DNA of 64,000 nt, taken from Mariannaea sp. PMI_226. Its lineage: Eukaryota > Ascomycota > Sordariomycetes > Hypocreales > Nectriaceae. The stretch is taken from NCBI GenBank assembly GCA_024336345.1, contig JANFOG010000011.1, positions 744,001 to 808,000 of the forward strand, given 5' to 3'. A model generated the notes under the pieces. It was given only the letters and a program-made list of their open reading frames with translations. It had not been told where the DNA came from and searched no databases. This document shows positions 10,080 to 24,300 of this stretch, one piece after another; the first letter of the stretch is position 1; every line of letters starts with the position of its first letter. Made by a program: the position numbers and the translations under genes.

Positions 10080-13000
10080 TCTAAGGCATCTGGATCAGAC
10101 GTCACGGAACTAGGCTCCTGAGGATCGCTATCAGTCCTCTCGGTATCAACAAGTTCTCCAGCATGGAGTTTCAAGGCTTACAGCACATAACCTGCGATCA
10201 TCAATCCTCCTCAGACTTACATATGGTGGACTACCAGGTCGCTAGACCTTTCACACCAGATCTTACTTTGAGATTTGCAATTGGCCACAGTGTGGGGTGT
10301 AGTTTAGTTCGGCCAAAAACCACCTAGTTACTGCACGGTGTTTCTGAGATGGGCTCTCTGCATACAGAAAGCCGCGCCGTCAAACAAGGTCATCCAATCC
10401 CGTCGATGTGCACTGGCTTGAGACCCTCGCGATCGGTAAGGTTCGAGTCTAGCGTCGATAAGATAGTCAGAGTCATCAGCTCAGTAGACGCTGTTCAAGA
10501 CTTAATGTCATCTTTTGATAACACAAGCCGCGGGTTTCAGGTGTTGCCGTATTTTAATTGTCGTTTTGTGTACTATGTTTTATCAGGCAAGGTTCTTGCT
10601 CGTAACAGAACATCAAGCTCAAAGATTGATACAAGCTAGTTTCAGTCATTAGCACCACCCTATGTAGCTAGCGCAGGTGGCTTAATATGCAGTATAACAA
10701 AGTTAAGACCTTGATCGTTCATCGCTTTGTAATTTTTTCTATTTCTAGAGCTCAACAGCCAAACGGGGTTTTCGAACAAATGTTGTTTGCATTTAAGTCT
10801 AGGGTAAGCACCACGTCAAGCCACTTAAGCCATTCTCACATGATGCACCGCTGTGCCGCACCCACAAGTGGGAAGTGGAGGCGGCACTACTTTAGAGAAA
10901 CAACAAGGCAAGGCAATAAACAGAATTTCCCTCATCATTGCCAGCGCGTGCTTACAAAAAATATGATGAGTATCATTTCACCTTTCCATCTGCTCTGTCG
11001 TACCCATATTTTCACCTCGGCAGTCTGAGTCGTATTGCACCCCAAGCCAAGTAAGGCTGAGGCACAGCTTTCATGGATTCACTCCTCGATGCCGATGCGA
11101 TGCTACCATCCACTTCCAAATCCAAGGATACTGCCAAGGGTTGTTTTCTCTTCTGACTAGTCACCTCGAGTGTGGAAAGTTGAGGATCGATGGCCCGGCT
11201 AGCTTTCGATCATGCACATCTCAGATCTGACCCCTCGATCTGGTGAACCTTGGGTCTGGAGAGCCCAGCCTCTGGAGATGACAGATGGTGATGCTCCCGG
11301 GGAGACCCTAAATTCTCTTGTGACGCACGAGGGACATGCTGCGCATCGATGTTACACATCGCCACGCGTAACTATGCCATGTGGCGGTGTCCTCGTGGGG
11401 TGATGATCCCGGTCACTCTGCCATCATCATTACAGCATGTTACACGAACTTGGGAACGCAGAGGCTCAGCGGCAGCTATCTCAAGGCATAAGTCTTGCTC
11501 TGGGCTGATGATTGCTGATCATCAACATGGGATATAAAGAACTTGAAAGCACGCTTCTAGTCTCGTAGGATGGAGGTGGGAGATTGGATGAGAAGTTCCG
11601 AGTGCACTGACCCAACATATCCGTATGCAAGCTACTGCATACTGTTTGATTCGGGGTAGAACCTCCTTGGATGCCGACGTGGCAAGTGAGGGCAAAAACA
11701 GCACCATCTGCAGTCTTCCCTTGGACTCGGCTGCAGCGCTTCTACGAATAGAGAGATGGCCAATCGTGTATGTCACTTTGCTCACATCCATGGCTTATCA
11801 GTCACCTCATGACCAACATGTCGACCAGCCTGTACCATATGTGTGTCAAGAAGACAAGATATGCAGAGTCAGGGTGATGTGATGAGCTATGCTATGTCCC
11901 ACCCTGCACCCTACACCCTACAGCAGCATTCGCTTCTATCTCCTAGACTACTTACACGCGCAACCAGTTCTAGTTCATGTATAGAGAGCCAAGAGACATA
12001 CTGCCGTAAAGTGCAATATCCCAATGGTAGAATATCTCCCGGGTAGGGATCCTCCTAGACTCGGAGGTGAGATCCCGTCGGGCTGGATACATCTCAGCTT
12101 TCTTCTTATAGTAACACACCGGATGGCGAGAGTGTGACTAGTCTTTCATTATTCCGCTACGGGTGGCACTCAGCAGAGAGGTCAACTTTCTTTTTTACGC
12201 CCGATGAAATTCGGGAACGGAAATAGAAATTTATCGACGACAACGCTACTAACTGCTAGCTACTCCGACGGCCTCGACCAAGCAGACTTGGCTTCAATCT
12301 TTGAAACCAAGCCAAAATGCCGGGTCCCCTCTTAGTGGGCAGCAGCGAATAATGAGATATGATAGCTTCCAGCGAGACTTCCATTTCTAGCATGCTGCAG
12401 ATTTGACGACGCGAGATGGCTGGCATGCCGAACACAGAGCTGACTGGCCCTGCAACAAGCAATAGGTGTTTTGGAGGTCGAATATTAGGCCTAACATTCC
12501 CAAACTACACCAGTGGGCTGAATTGCTGATCTCGACCTTGGGACTCAATAGTGAATGTCTAGACAGCTCTCGGGGAATGCAGTTGGGCGACAAGTTATGA
12601 AAGAAAAGGGCCGGTCCCAGGATAGAATTTTGGCGGCAATGGCAGACACTCGTCGAGTTTGGCAAGATAAGGACTCAAAAGATTGGCAGGCTGAAATGCA
12701 AGTGGATTGCCGGCACGACTGGTCGAACAACTCAAGGAATTATTGTTTACTCAACTAACAATCATTGGCAAGAGAGGCCACCTGCCTTCGGATTCCCAAG
12801 CATCCGGATACATACTGTATGTATGTCCAGTAATTATCTAGTACTGGGTGGACGAATTGCTGGTACAGGCGACCTATTATCGGACAGGGGGCTGAAGTTG
12901 GGTGGCCTGGGAAGGCGAGTGGATCGGCCACACACAATGGGATGCAAAAGCAACGAGTCAACTCCGTGTGCATCGTTTACCAGGGGGAAGAATTGGCTAA

Positions 13001-15486
13001 CTAGTCCGGGAATCGTTTATAAAAAATGGAGGCATACGGGAGCTGCCGTAGGTCGGGGACCTATTGGACCAGGCATACCAATTCTAAAAACTGACACAGG
13101 AAGCTAACTGAAGGAGTATGATGCCTGCACTGTGGAGAGAGGGACACAGGTAGCTGGTGGCAAGCGAACCAGGAGAGAGAATGACAAAGAAAACCTGTCA
13201 TATCTCAACACCAACTAACATCATCAAGCAGACAGGTCGCAGTGAGTGGGCAGCATTGGTTGCATATTGAGCTGAGCAGGGTATCGGGAGGAGCCCAAAT
13301 TGCCTGCAACTCTGGGAGCGGAGTTGATAGGCTTGATTGGTGAGGGGAAACAAGGCGAACTGGGCCTTGAGTCGTTTGTGCGCCGGGCCTTTCCCATAGC
13401 TTGCTTCCGTAATCGAGAGCCAAGCAGATGGCGCAGCTGTCAACCCGGACAGCTGGATGTACGAAGATGGATTTGGAAGGGAAGATTTCGTTGACGGGGA
13501 GGGATGGATAGAGGGGAAAGGGAGGAGCACCGGGAAGGAGAAGAGTTTATCTACAAGAGGGAGAGAAGAGGAGAGGGAGATGATATGGAGGGATGCAGCA
13601 GTTGAGGGAGGCAATCACAGATGTAAACGGCAATTAGTACCTTACATAGAGTAAGAGGGAGATGGTGGGATCGAAAAGCCTACAGATGATCAAAAGAACG
13701 GTGCCGAGACTTTGACGAAGATCCGAGATACCTGATGAGGGATGATTCTAAACTTCGTGCGTGGAAAAGCTCATGAGAATCAAAAGAAATTAAAACTTGC
13801 TCATCACCACGACACCCTGAAGAAAGTTATCAGAGTCAAGAGTGTCGGAGTGTTTGAGAGGCCGCCTGGAGAGTGAGAGTCTCTGGGCCGAACCCGTGGA
13901 GCATTGGCAAGGCCAGGGCTGGTTAGAAGAGGAACCACAAAGAGAATACGTTCCATGTTCAAGGGGACCAAAAAGAGAGAGAACCCCCTGTGCATCACAC
14001 AGCGCTAACTAATTATGTATGCATGACCCTTTGGAGAATATGTGTACTGCACAAAAGTAGGTGCAATCTGGGCATGGATGGCGCGCCCAGTTTTGTTGAC
14101 ACAATTGTCTGATTAGGCGTCTCGATTTGGGGACGGCCTCGTCCAGAAAGTCAGATTTGTTAGCGGCGTATGATAAGTCATTTCCCTCGTCTGGACACAG
14201 CGGACGGGTCCCCCATTAATCCATGCTCGCTTGCCCGGGAGACCGTCCAAACCTTGGGAGATGAACCAAGGGAAAAGACAGGGCTTGTCACTCTGGAGAT
14301 GGTAGTGTGGGCGTGAGTCGCCCCAAGCGAGGGAGATGAGGACAGGAGATTTGCCAGATGGAGGCCGATGGGACGCGGGGGTGAGACTCTCAGCAAGATC
14401 AATGATGACATTTATTTTTTTTTTGTTCATGGTAGGGCCAAAGAAGCAAATAACTAGAGCAGGACAACGACCGTTGACCCGTGGCATACGAAACATTTGA
14501 TTATGCAGACCTTCATTCGGTGATTGACCTGCATAGAATTAGCTTGTGTCTCTCGATTTTTTTTTGGTTTTCTTTTTGTTTTTTTGGTGGCGTTGATCGT
14601 TTTGCCTGCCGGCGATTGTACCATCTTCAGCTTGGGGGATTTCTCCCCCGTCTGGATCGCGGACAAGATAATAGTGCCTGGGGAATGTGTAGCGGAGCTG
14701 GGTTTTCGGGCCGTTGAGTTAATTCTCGGGTGCCAGCATCCATGCATACATACGTAACTCGCAATGCGGCAAGGCGACAACCGCGGTGAGATATGAACAG
14801 GACTTCCTGTTCGATGAGATGTAGTGCTTTGCCGGGCTGTGTGGACTCAGTCCCCCTCTGGGACGGTCATAGCTAAGGTAGTTACTATGCACCAATGTAA
14901 GTAGGTATGGAGAATGGCGGGCGGGAAGTGAGGAGAGTGGAGGGAAGTGGATGAGCCGATGGAGCCTTGAGCCGACAGACTAGAGCCGGGATGGCTTGTG
15001 GCTGAATCAAAAGCAGCGGCCTCCGCCAAAGCCTCCATCGGTCATCGGCGATTGTCAAGGAGATCTGAGTGAAAGGGGCTCCAATTGGACGAGCTAAGTA
15101 GATAATCTCTCAGCTGGCCGTATTTTATCTGCGTGTGATTGAGCCTGTTGTACGCCATGAACAGGTGTTCATATTGCAAAGGTGTATCAAGCCACGGCGT
15201 CTGCTGAGGTAGGTGAGGTATGGTAAGTGTAAGTTGGGGCGGTAGGATAATCTGAAGATACCTCCTGGATGTTCTCTTCGCTCAAAGGGTTGGAATCATC
15301 CCTGCCATTCACTCCCGTTGTCATGGGCTCCCACCGATTGTTTAATACACTGAACGTCGTCTGCTTGGTAATGATCTGGCTTTGAACGGGATCAGGTCTG
15401 TGCCTAGCTACGTTAACTAAGGCTGGGGAAAGGAATAGACCTTCAGATGGTCCGCGCGGCAGCTAATGTATCTGTCGACGGACTAT

Positions 15487-15502
15487 TACGGAGTACGGAG
15501 TA
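15487..15502 (+). repeat. TACGGAGTACGGAGTA motif, copy 1
   Basis: This 16-bp string (two overlapping TACGGAGTA units) recurs exactly at 45615-45630. A single unit in inverse orientation (TACTCCGTA) is at 39123-39131. All three are intergenic. Confidence 0.85.
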
Positions 15503-18500
15503 AACAGCCACCTTATTATCGGGACTGCAAGCCACTAGCAAACTAAGGTAGCTATGCATGTTGCCCAGCTGAGGTAGGTAAGGTATAGCACAGCACGGCA
15601 CGCAATTTGTGGTGGCTGTAAAGGTACAGTAACTCGCGCAATTCAACCCCTCTGCAAAGAGTAAAATAAGAACAGACCACTACTATGTAGGTAGCACAGT
15701 ATGGACAACGCACATGCTTACATGCATACAAAAGAGGTCCTTACTGTGTGCAGTATAATGCGGTGAAGAGCTCAACAAGAAACCAACGCAAAGGCCCTGG
15801 TCCGTTCACTGTTCAGGCCCTTGCCCTGGCTGGCTCCACCACGCGGGTGCGATCCTCGATCGGTGGCCCCCAGTCTCCAGATCGCCGACTTAACTTGACG
15901 TTGTCGCGACTCCAGCTCAATGGGACACACGACTCACTTTTCACAACCACGCGAGAGTCCTTGTCTAATTAATTCATCCCGCGCCGTCTCTGCACGGCCT
16001 GGCAGCCTCCCCAGCAGCATCGCGTCAGCCTCTCGCCGAAAGGAGGGAATAACAGGTACGCGCGCAGGAGCTGCTTTTCTTGCCTGAGTGAAGGGAAGAG
16101 CGCGTGAAATCGTGTGCTCCCTCGACAAAACGGGAGACTTCGTTTCGGAAAGGGATTGGAGATGGGAGATGGGAGATGATGAAAACCTTACGAGGGAAGT
16201 CAGTGACTCCCTTTCAAGGCTATCAACTTTCGATGACCTCGGCCTCGATAGGATCACAATCAGATCATTTTCATCTCCGAGCTAAGCGAGAACCAGTTTC
16301 TGATGCTATCTCGGTTATAAACTGTCATGAGAATTAGTCTTAGCACTTAACGGATGGGAAAGTCGTGGTGGCGCGCTACCCGTGCCTCTTTATCTCGCTT
16401 GCGAGCATAGGAAAGCCCCTGTACATTTTACGAACGGCAAAAAGCCGATGTTGGACGATTAAATCTGCATAGTGATTGAAGAATTGAGGCGAAATGGCCG
16501 ATACTGTTGAGGGGACAGCCACCCGCACATCCACAGCAGCCAGACAACCCACAGACTCGACTTCAAGGCACACAGACGACGGGGTCTCATCTCACTTCAG
16601 CTACCGTCGACTTTCTTGTTGATAAAGCCTGTCCGATGCCAGACAATCAGCACGAGGAGGCGTAATAAGCATGGTCTTAGAATTTTTGCTGATCAGTGAG
16701 GTGCGGAACTGAGCTGCTGAGTCGGTAGCCAGAGGACATTTGGGTTAGAGCCCCTCCGAAACACTTCAGCCGACCAAGACCTGGTTGGGAAGCCAGCAGT
16801 AACCGAGGTGTCGAACCTGATCCAAAGAGAGCGCCTCTGTTTTCTGCCTGTCCCGAAGCAACTACCCAGGTACGGCTCAAAAACGAACCCAAGTAATCGA
16901 GCAAGGCCAAGATGAGCTAGGGTCGTGGCCTTGCAACTATGAGTTCCTGGGGGAAGTGCTGTAACCCTACCTCCCCACACCCAACCACAATGGTATCTCT
17001 CTACGTGGTTACAGGACCTAGGCTCTCCGGCACCTTTGCCCCGGGTGTCTTTCTTTTTTCCGAACGTTGGTTGGTGTGACGGTCGTGCGATGCCATTCGC
17101 TGCACGGAGTTACGTTGCGGGTGTTGGCGTTCCCCGTAGGGTCAGCAGTGCTTGACTGAATGGAGAGGAGCCCGGTGGCTTGGCCGTTCGACGGATTGAT
17201 GTGCGTATGTATTAAGCTCAAAGCGGTCAATTTTTTTTCTCTTTTCTTTTCTTTTCTTTTCCTTCGGGCTGGGAGGTGGCTATGTGGCAATGGCGAGCTA
17301 TCAACAGCTATGTCCCCGTGGACTTGAGAAATGCTTGTGAGGTGAGTTAGGCCGTGGAGATCCCGAGCTCTAGGGTGCCGGGGGTGAGGGTGACATCACA
17401 AGCATTACCTGTTGTGGTTGTGGCGGCGACTACTTGCACGTTTCGAAGAAAAACGTTGGCCCAAAATGGGCGACTCATGAGGGAACGGTACATGAAATCT
17501 TTTCCCTTTTGAGCGAAATAACTTGATGAGTATCTTGCCATGTCTATCCATCCCAGTTCCCAATCGAGGCTCTACCAGAACAATCCGTAACGTAGGACGA
17601 CCAACCGCACTTTGTCCCACATCCGAAACATCTTTGAGCTGCAATACGTGTAAGACCTGTGAAAGAAAAGAAGAAGTAAAAAAAAAAAAACCTGTCCATT
17701 CAGTACGTACCAGCGTATCAGACGCAGTGCAGCTCAAGTCTCTCACATCATCACCCCATTAAATTATCCCCATGCCCTTTTCGCGATGCTTCCGACACAT
17801 ACATACATAGGAGATCCACATCTTCACCCCAAGATGAGGCCGAACAGTTGAGTGTTTTGTCTCCCTTTCCAACCTTCATTTCCATCCGCCCTTCTAGAGG
17901 GTTATCTTGTGTGTTCCTTAATGCAGAGGGGAGGTAGATTGTAGCGCGTACGGAAGGGAACAGTAGTGAAGGAAGGGTAAAAAAAATGACTTAAGGACTA
18001 TACACGACTCAACGCGGACGCGTCCACTTACACACACTTGAGTTTGTTCAGTTCAGAACTTGCCTCTGCATTTGGGAGTTGCTCTCTTCTTTTCACTACA
18101 GTACCAATTCATAGGTATAAACTCGTTTCATTCACGCCACCTCTCTCGGATCTTCTCGGCGAGATAGATGTCTCACTGGGGGACGGCCATTTGGGCGGAG
18201 ATTTGTATCGATCTCATTCCTCGGGCTGGCCCATTCCCTGGGGACGGACCCGCCAGTTGTCCATCGCAGCTTTGGGGCAAAAACGAACGAACCAGCAACT
18301 GGGCTTCAGGACAAATCTAGGAACACACCCGAGGGAAGCTGTGCTGTGCCGTTCTTTGAGGCGAGAAGCTTGGTGGCGGCATGATTTTTTTCTTTACTTT
18401 TTTTTTTTCCTCTTCTTTTTCTTTGCTTTTCACATAGTGTGCGTTTGCTTTGCTGTTTGCTTTTGCTTCTTGAGCTGGACAAAGTGCTCCTTGAGCATAA

Positions 18501-19984
18501 AGACGGGGACGAAAAGCGGAGAGGGCTGACAAGGGCCCGGACAGTACGTACATCTTAGATCTAGCTGACCACCCCTTGGGGTCTCCCGTTCATGCAGGGA
18601 CTGGGGACTGGGAACTCGATCTGGCATCCTCAACTTGCTACACACTCAGTAGTACCTCCCCAGCTCACCAGCTACCTACTTTACCCAAGGTACCTCCATA
18701 GTACGTATGTAGGCCAGTATGTAGGCGCACTGCACTCTGCTATTCGTGCAGATGTACTTCGCGCTGTGTTCCCGACTTGGCTTGGACGCACAGTTCCTCT
18801 TTCCTCACACTCTGCTCTGGACGAAAGGCCGTGCCCCTCGGTGTGAATGTATCTATGACCAAGTTACATCCTCACAATGCTCAATACATCGTACACCATT
18901 TGAGCATGCACTTTCAATCTCAACACTTCCCACTCCCTCACCCCCTCTCCCCCTCCCCCTCCATCTTCTCCTCCTTCTGTACCTATACCGTACGGACCCT
19001 TTCTTCCTCTTCCTGCTCCTGCTCCTGCTCCTGCTCCTCCTCCTCTTCTTAGCCCAGGGCCACGCTCAATAGGCATTACGGGCGTGGCGATAGGCTTTCG
19101 GGTTTTGCTTGGTTGTTTGGGGTCCAACCCCCCGGGCTCGTCCGTTTCTCTGGCCCAATGGCGTCCCCCATCCCCATCCCAAGATGCTGATGCTTTTGGC
19201 TTTCGTGCCGCAGACCAGTGACGGACGATACTAACGTGCGCGTCAACTGCACGCCAACCGCTCTCTGATCTCTTTTTGACTGTACTTGGCCTCTTAGCGT
19301 TTGTCCATGCTTGGGGAAGCCCGTGTTCTTACTCTGCCTGTTGGAGTGTAATGCCGGCGGACGGACATGGGACGGGACACCGACATGTCACGCTTGATAC
19401 CGTACACATACCTCCAAGACCTAAGCCTCCCACACACGTATAATAGCTGGCTGTATCCTTCTGATCTGATCAGAGTGTAGGCGGCGTCAAAGGGCCAGCG
19501 AAACATCCCATCTACTTCACTAGCCCATCCGAAACATCACTTTGCTCACTCTGTGTCGTATGAGCAATTACTATAAGTCCACTTGTGGGGATTGCGCCTT
19601 TCCCGCCCTACTTCATCATCAGGGACCCATTGGGATACACCCAGCATTCTTAACCGCGGTCACAAATATTGTCTCTCGGTCCCTTTCTCGCTCGACACCA
19701 TAACTCGAAGAGATCTGCTGGGGGGATTGATCTGTCTTAGATGTCTCAGGCTCCACCGTGGCATCTTGCACAGTCCCCATTCCACCTTCGCCTGGTATAT
19801 CTTCAAAGGGGTGTCCCTCACTGTTGAGCAGCGAACATTCCTGAGAAGTCTCGTCAGACCAGTAGGCTATTTCGAAGAACCTCTTTCTTTGTAATGCCTT
19901 CTGCCTGAACTTGCACAACTGTGGAACAGATTCTGAGCATTCTTACCATACATACTTTCCTTGAACAAGTTCCACCACACTACA

Positions 19985-20160
19985 ACAGATTTTACTCTCC
20001 TCTTTTACCTACAACTGTACTCATTTTTCTACTCTTCTTCTCTCTCTTTCAAGCCTGCTCTCACTCGCTCTCTCACTCTCTCTCTTTTATATCTTACTCC
20101 TCTCATTATTCCTCTTTTCCTTGAATCCTAAACCACAATATTTCTATACAGCCTCCTTCA
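19985..20160 (+). promoter_or_regulatory. Pyrimidine-rich leader of the BrlA-like gene
   Basis: The plus strand is almost continuous C/T with few purines, including long CTCTCT stretches, ending in TTTCTATACAG a few bases before the start codon. CT-rich tracts next to transcription starts are common in filamentous fungi. The TATACAG could also be the acceptor of a 5' UTR intron. Confidence 0.5.
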
Positions 20161-20165
20161 TCACA

Positions 20166-21310
20166 ATGCAGTTTGAGCCTGAATTCCACTTCGACCTGGA
20201 CGACAGCTTCGGCTTGTGCGGTCAGTCGATACCTTGTCCTTCCGCCTCTACCAGCTTCTCCTCCGCCTCATCCAGCTACGACCCTTTCACTCCCACATCT
20301 CGACGCTCAACGCCTCACGAGTTGTCGACCATGGAATTCGATGGCTATCACAACGGTCCCCACCGTGTCGAACTTACTCCTCCATCAACAATGGGCAAGT
20401 TCATGTTCGGTCCTATGGTCAAAGCGGAGCCGGAGCAGATGCCTTTCCCAGACACTCTGCCAAACACCCCAATGAAGAGGGATGCAATGGGCTTCGACTA
20501 TGTGGATATAAACATGCATCACAACGCACCCATGGGCTCCTTAACTCCATCAAACTCGTTCGGCATGTACGCCATCTCTCCAGAGGGTGGAATGGGTGCT
20601 GGCTCATCTTTCATGATGACTCCTACCCAGAGTCTCTCAGGATCAGAAGCGGCTGACACATCTTCGTCCTGGTCTTGCGCAAATGACAGTCCCATCTCTT
20701 TCTTTCCTAGTAAGCAGCACATTCCTAGCGAATACGAGGTAATCGAGATGGACCGCCACTCTATTTCTCCCTACCACGTCCACGATGCCACGTCGCCCAA
20801 CCGCATGCGCCATCAGCGAAAGATGATCGTACATGAGATTCAGCGCAAGACTACAGAGTTGCAACGAGCTCAAATCAGAACAACAAGAAAGCGTCCTACA
20901 AAGCCCGAGGAAACTACATCCCTGGATGTTGTTCGGAGAGCTATGTGCAAATGCGATTACCCAGGTTGCCAGAAGGCGTTCCGAAGGAACGAGCATCTTA
21001 AGCGACACAAGCAAACGTGAGTTTCTACATCCATCAATCGCAAACGAAGTCTGTTGATTAACATTTGTCTAGTTTCCACGGTGAAGGTCCTAACCGCTTT
21101 TCATGCGAGTTCTGTGGCAAGGATCAGTTTAACCGTCAAGACAACCTTAACAACCACCGAAAGCTCCACGCTCGACCCAACAGTCGCAATCGTGGTGTCG
21201 AGTTTATCCCTGCTGCTGTTCCCATTATTGAACAAGAGGAGCGAAGCAGAAAGCGACGAGCACCTCCCAAAGCTAAGCAGCACCTTGAAAAGCGTATCAT
21301 GGGTTACTAG
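20166..21310 (+). CDS. C2H2 zinc-finger transcription factor, BrlA-like conidiation regulator
   Basis: Two exons, 20166-21016 and 21073-21310 (362 aa). I start at the first ATG after the leader (protein MQFEPEFHFDLDD). The N-terminal ~200 residues are Ser/Pro/Met-rich with acidic patches, as in activation regions. A basic helix-prone segment (MIVHEIQRKTTELQRAQIR) precedes two C2H2 fingers. Finger 1 is C263-x4-C268-x12-H281-x4-H286, split by the intron; finger 2 is C295-x2-C298-x13-H312-x3-H316. A basic tail (RSRKRRAPPKAKQ) is a likely nuclear signal. I recall close relatives in Hypocreales annotated as BrlA, the master regulator of conidiophore development, but the fingers differ from Aspergillus BrlA, so orthology is uncertain. 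It sits alone in about 15 kb of non-coding DNA. Confidence 0.9.
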
Positions 21311-24300
21311 TCCAAGAGCATGTTAACATGGATTCATTCATGAACATGTTCCTGTCAAGATGAAGTGGAGGAATGAGACGTCGACACGCACACATGCTTT
21401 TTTGGACTTGTCACGCTTAATACATACACGCATACGTTTTTCATATATACGAACACCCACAAGGGATTGACAGACCAAAACAAACCCTGGCAGCAAAAAA
21501 AAAGTACGGTCATCTTAGTATGCTCTATCAGCCTGTCCTCGCTCTTTGAGCAACACGAGGCATAGGATTCAGCAACCTCACGGAGACAAGTGGGTGTTTC
21601 TTACACATCTAGGTGTCACTCTCGCTCTAGCAAGAGCCGGAAAAAATCTCTTTAAACCTTCACTGCGCATGATTTTACTCTTTTTGATTCTTTCTGCTGC
21701 CCCATATAATCTGAGGGCCGCTTGGCCAAACAGTAGGGCACTGGCGCTATTGGCTGTTTGTTTTTGGATTTCATGTCCTCAACGATGGAGGAACAAGCGG
21801 CATCGAAGATGCCATCCATCTCTATTTCTTATTTCAAACATCATCAATTATCCCCTTTTCGGCCTTTTCAACCAATTCAATTCTTTCTTCTCGATACCGG
21901 ACTTATTGAGAGTGGCCGGGCATCACCCTGGTGCTTTTAGCGGATGGTGGTGATCAGGACGGGCTTGGTTCTGGTTGGTTGCAGGGGAGGGCTACGGAAA
22001 ACATTTTTCTTCTTTCATCTCTTTTGGAATCAGTGACCATTCCAACCAAAAAATAGTACACTAATTGTATCAAAGGTATTGAACTTGTAATCTAGGTAGT
22101 ATACGGAACATTCTCTTGCGAGCTTGGTTATACCCAGGGGGGGAAAGGAGGCTTGGGTCTTTGGTGGAGCGGTCGAGGTGTCGAAGCAGGAAGATAGTGA
22201 GAAAAAAAAGGAACTCTTCCGTCAGAATATTCAGAGTTGGAACCATGTGTTCCAGATTTGCAAACTCATTCCATATGTGACAACTGTGCCTCGTCTCTTG
22301 CATCAATTCTCACTAAATTATCAAGCTAAAGCTCAATTATCACACAACCCTGTCCCTCCCCAAACGGCTGCGTTTGGTTATTATTTTTTTTTCCCTGTCT
22401 CAGATCTGTAGTTGAGCCAGGACGTCGATCATTGTACAAATAGGGAAAGATTCTCCTTCTTCTCCGAGCTTCCAGTCATCCCGAGGTAGTGGGAAGGATG
22501 GAATGAAGGTGCCGGGGTGGGCGTTTTAGAAGATGATCTATTATTGGCCATGTTTGAGTTGCCTGTTTGTTTTGTCCAATACAGCTTTTTAGGTGTCGAT
22601 TTTTTCCCAACGACGCTCAGCTGAGAGTTTTATGTGTGCGTCTGTGTGATTCAAAGCGTCGAGGAGCGGCAAAGAAGTTCATGCAGGCGAGACCGAGAGA
22701 AGAAATGAGAGCGAACACATGCCGTTGTTGGGTTGCTTACGACTTGCATTGCGGGAGGCGGCCGATCTCATGCGGCAGGCCAATTCATCTCCAAGCTTGC
22801 CTATCTCCAGGCTGAAGGTGGTACATACATACATTGGGACATGGGTTTGTTCAGGTAGGAAAGCGCTCAGTGAAGAAAAAGAAAGCAACGTACGGAGGAC
22901 GGACTACTTTTTTTTATTTCCTTTTTTTGGCCTTCTTGATCCTGACGTGTTTTTGGCTTCCAGGGGACCGGGATGATTGGCGTGGCGTCGTCCCAAGAGT
23001 GGAGTGGTAGGGAAGGGTGTGGGACGGCTTTCCCAAGAGGCGAGAAAGATCAGACAAGGATGAGGCCCCCCATGCTTGGTGTAGATGCTCGATTAGGAGG
23101 TTTCGGGAGTGTGAGGCCCAAGTCGGAAGTGTTGTGGAGTTGGAGGACGAGAGGCCAGCCGGTGAACCGATGTGACGGCTGTGCGTGTTTACATAGATCC
23201 GGTAGGCGAATGTATGTTGGCTGCACGTACGGATGAAATTAGTATGTATGTATGTACGTGTGCACGAATGTATGCTTGATTATCGAGGGAGATGCAACAT
23301 GTAGAATCTGCTAAGCAAGGTCAATACAGTCGTGGTCACAGATACTGCGAAGGGAAAACAACTAGTCACCATACTGCATGCTTCTCAGGAAGCGAAAGTC
23401 AACTAGTTTATTTGAAAGATTAAGGTGGTCTCGGCCAGTTGACCAGATCTCTTCGAGGCCGTGACCTTGAGGATGGTTCAGTAGAGTGAATGGGACACAG
23501 CGGCGGAATTGCCACCATGGATGCACATAGGAAAGGCGGTTCATCCCTCTTGGATGTTCATTATAGTAGGCTTATTAGGTAGACGGTACGTTGATCCTGG
23601 GTACCTGTGTCTGGATGGTTCAACGGTTGAAAACATAGTCTCCCCCTCCAATACACCTCACCCAGTGAAGCAAAAAAAAAATGTGCCGACTTTGACAGCC
23701 AAACTCTTGGACAATCCAAAGATGGTCTTTCCGACTGAGGAATATGCATAAAGCGTACAAGTGTATACATGCCGTTAGGAAAACGTTGGTTGCTTGTCTG
23801 GTGGGGGGGCACCAGTTCTGATAGCCGATTTGAACTGTCACAAGGCAGCACACACCCCTTCTTGCGTTTGCAGCCGCTCGCGAACTATGTTGGAAATAGC
23901 GTGCTCCGCCGGAACCTTTTTTTACTTCATTTTCTTTCATTTTGATTTATCGGGGAACAAGGAACATGACCGGGCCGCTGGCGGCCGGTCTTAACGAGTA
24001 GTTACGCTATGGAGAGCGAGCCGTAAAGCCGCCTTGGACTGGATGGAATCGGCCGGATGTTGCTTAACACGCTGCGCTAAAACAAAGAGACTGCCAAGTG
24101 GGAAGCAAAGAAAAAGCAATTCTTCACCTGGACCCCCCCCCCCCCCCCCCCCCTTTCCCCTTCCCCTCCCTTCCTCCCAGACATGGGTTACGCTGATTGC
24201 TAGTACAGCATCGGGTGAGATGAAATGCCTCGAGGCACTCTAGAGGGGCGCTTTGTTGTCCGATACTGTGCATCGTACCGCAAGATGAAGTACTTGCAGC

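Larger units (their letters stand above)
10080..20165. other. 10-kb gene-free region upstream of the BrlA-like factor
   Basis: I find no supportable coding gene on either strand. The longest open frames (13198-13614 and 18038-18529) are low-complexity or homopolymer-driven. The stretch contains AGGTA-type motifs (15208, 15543, 15571), a duplicated TACGGAGTA at 15487-15502, a GCTCCT hexamer tract near 19010-19046, many homopolymer T or A runs and CT-rich blocks. The last ~180 bp before the ATG are strongly pyrimidine-rich, as in promoters and leaders of expressed fungal genes. It probably contains a long promoter and 5' UTR, possibly more than one start site, and perhaps non-coding transcripts. 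Confidence 0.75.

Noticed and set aside
13198..13614. 138-codon minus-strand frame
   Set aside because: Low-complexity Ser/Pro sequence from a GA-rich tract, with no recognisable motif.
18038..18529. 163-codon plus-strand frame in the long upstream region
   Set aside because: Its C-terminal half is translated from T-runs (Phe stretches) and it lacks any domain-like pattern or splice context.
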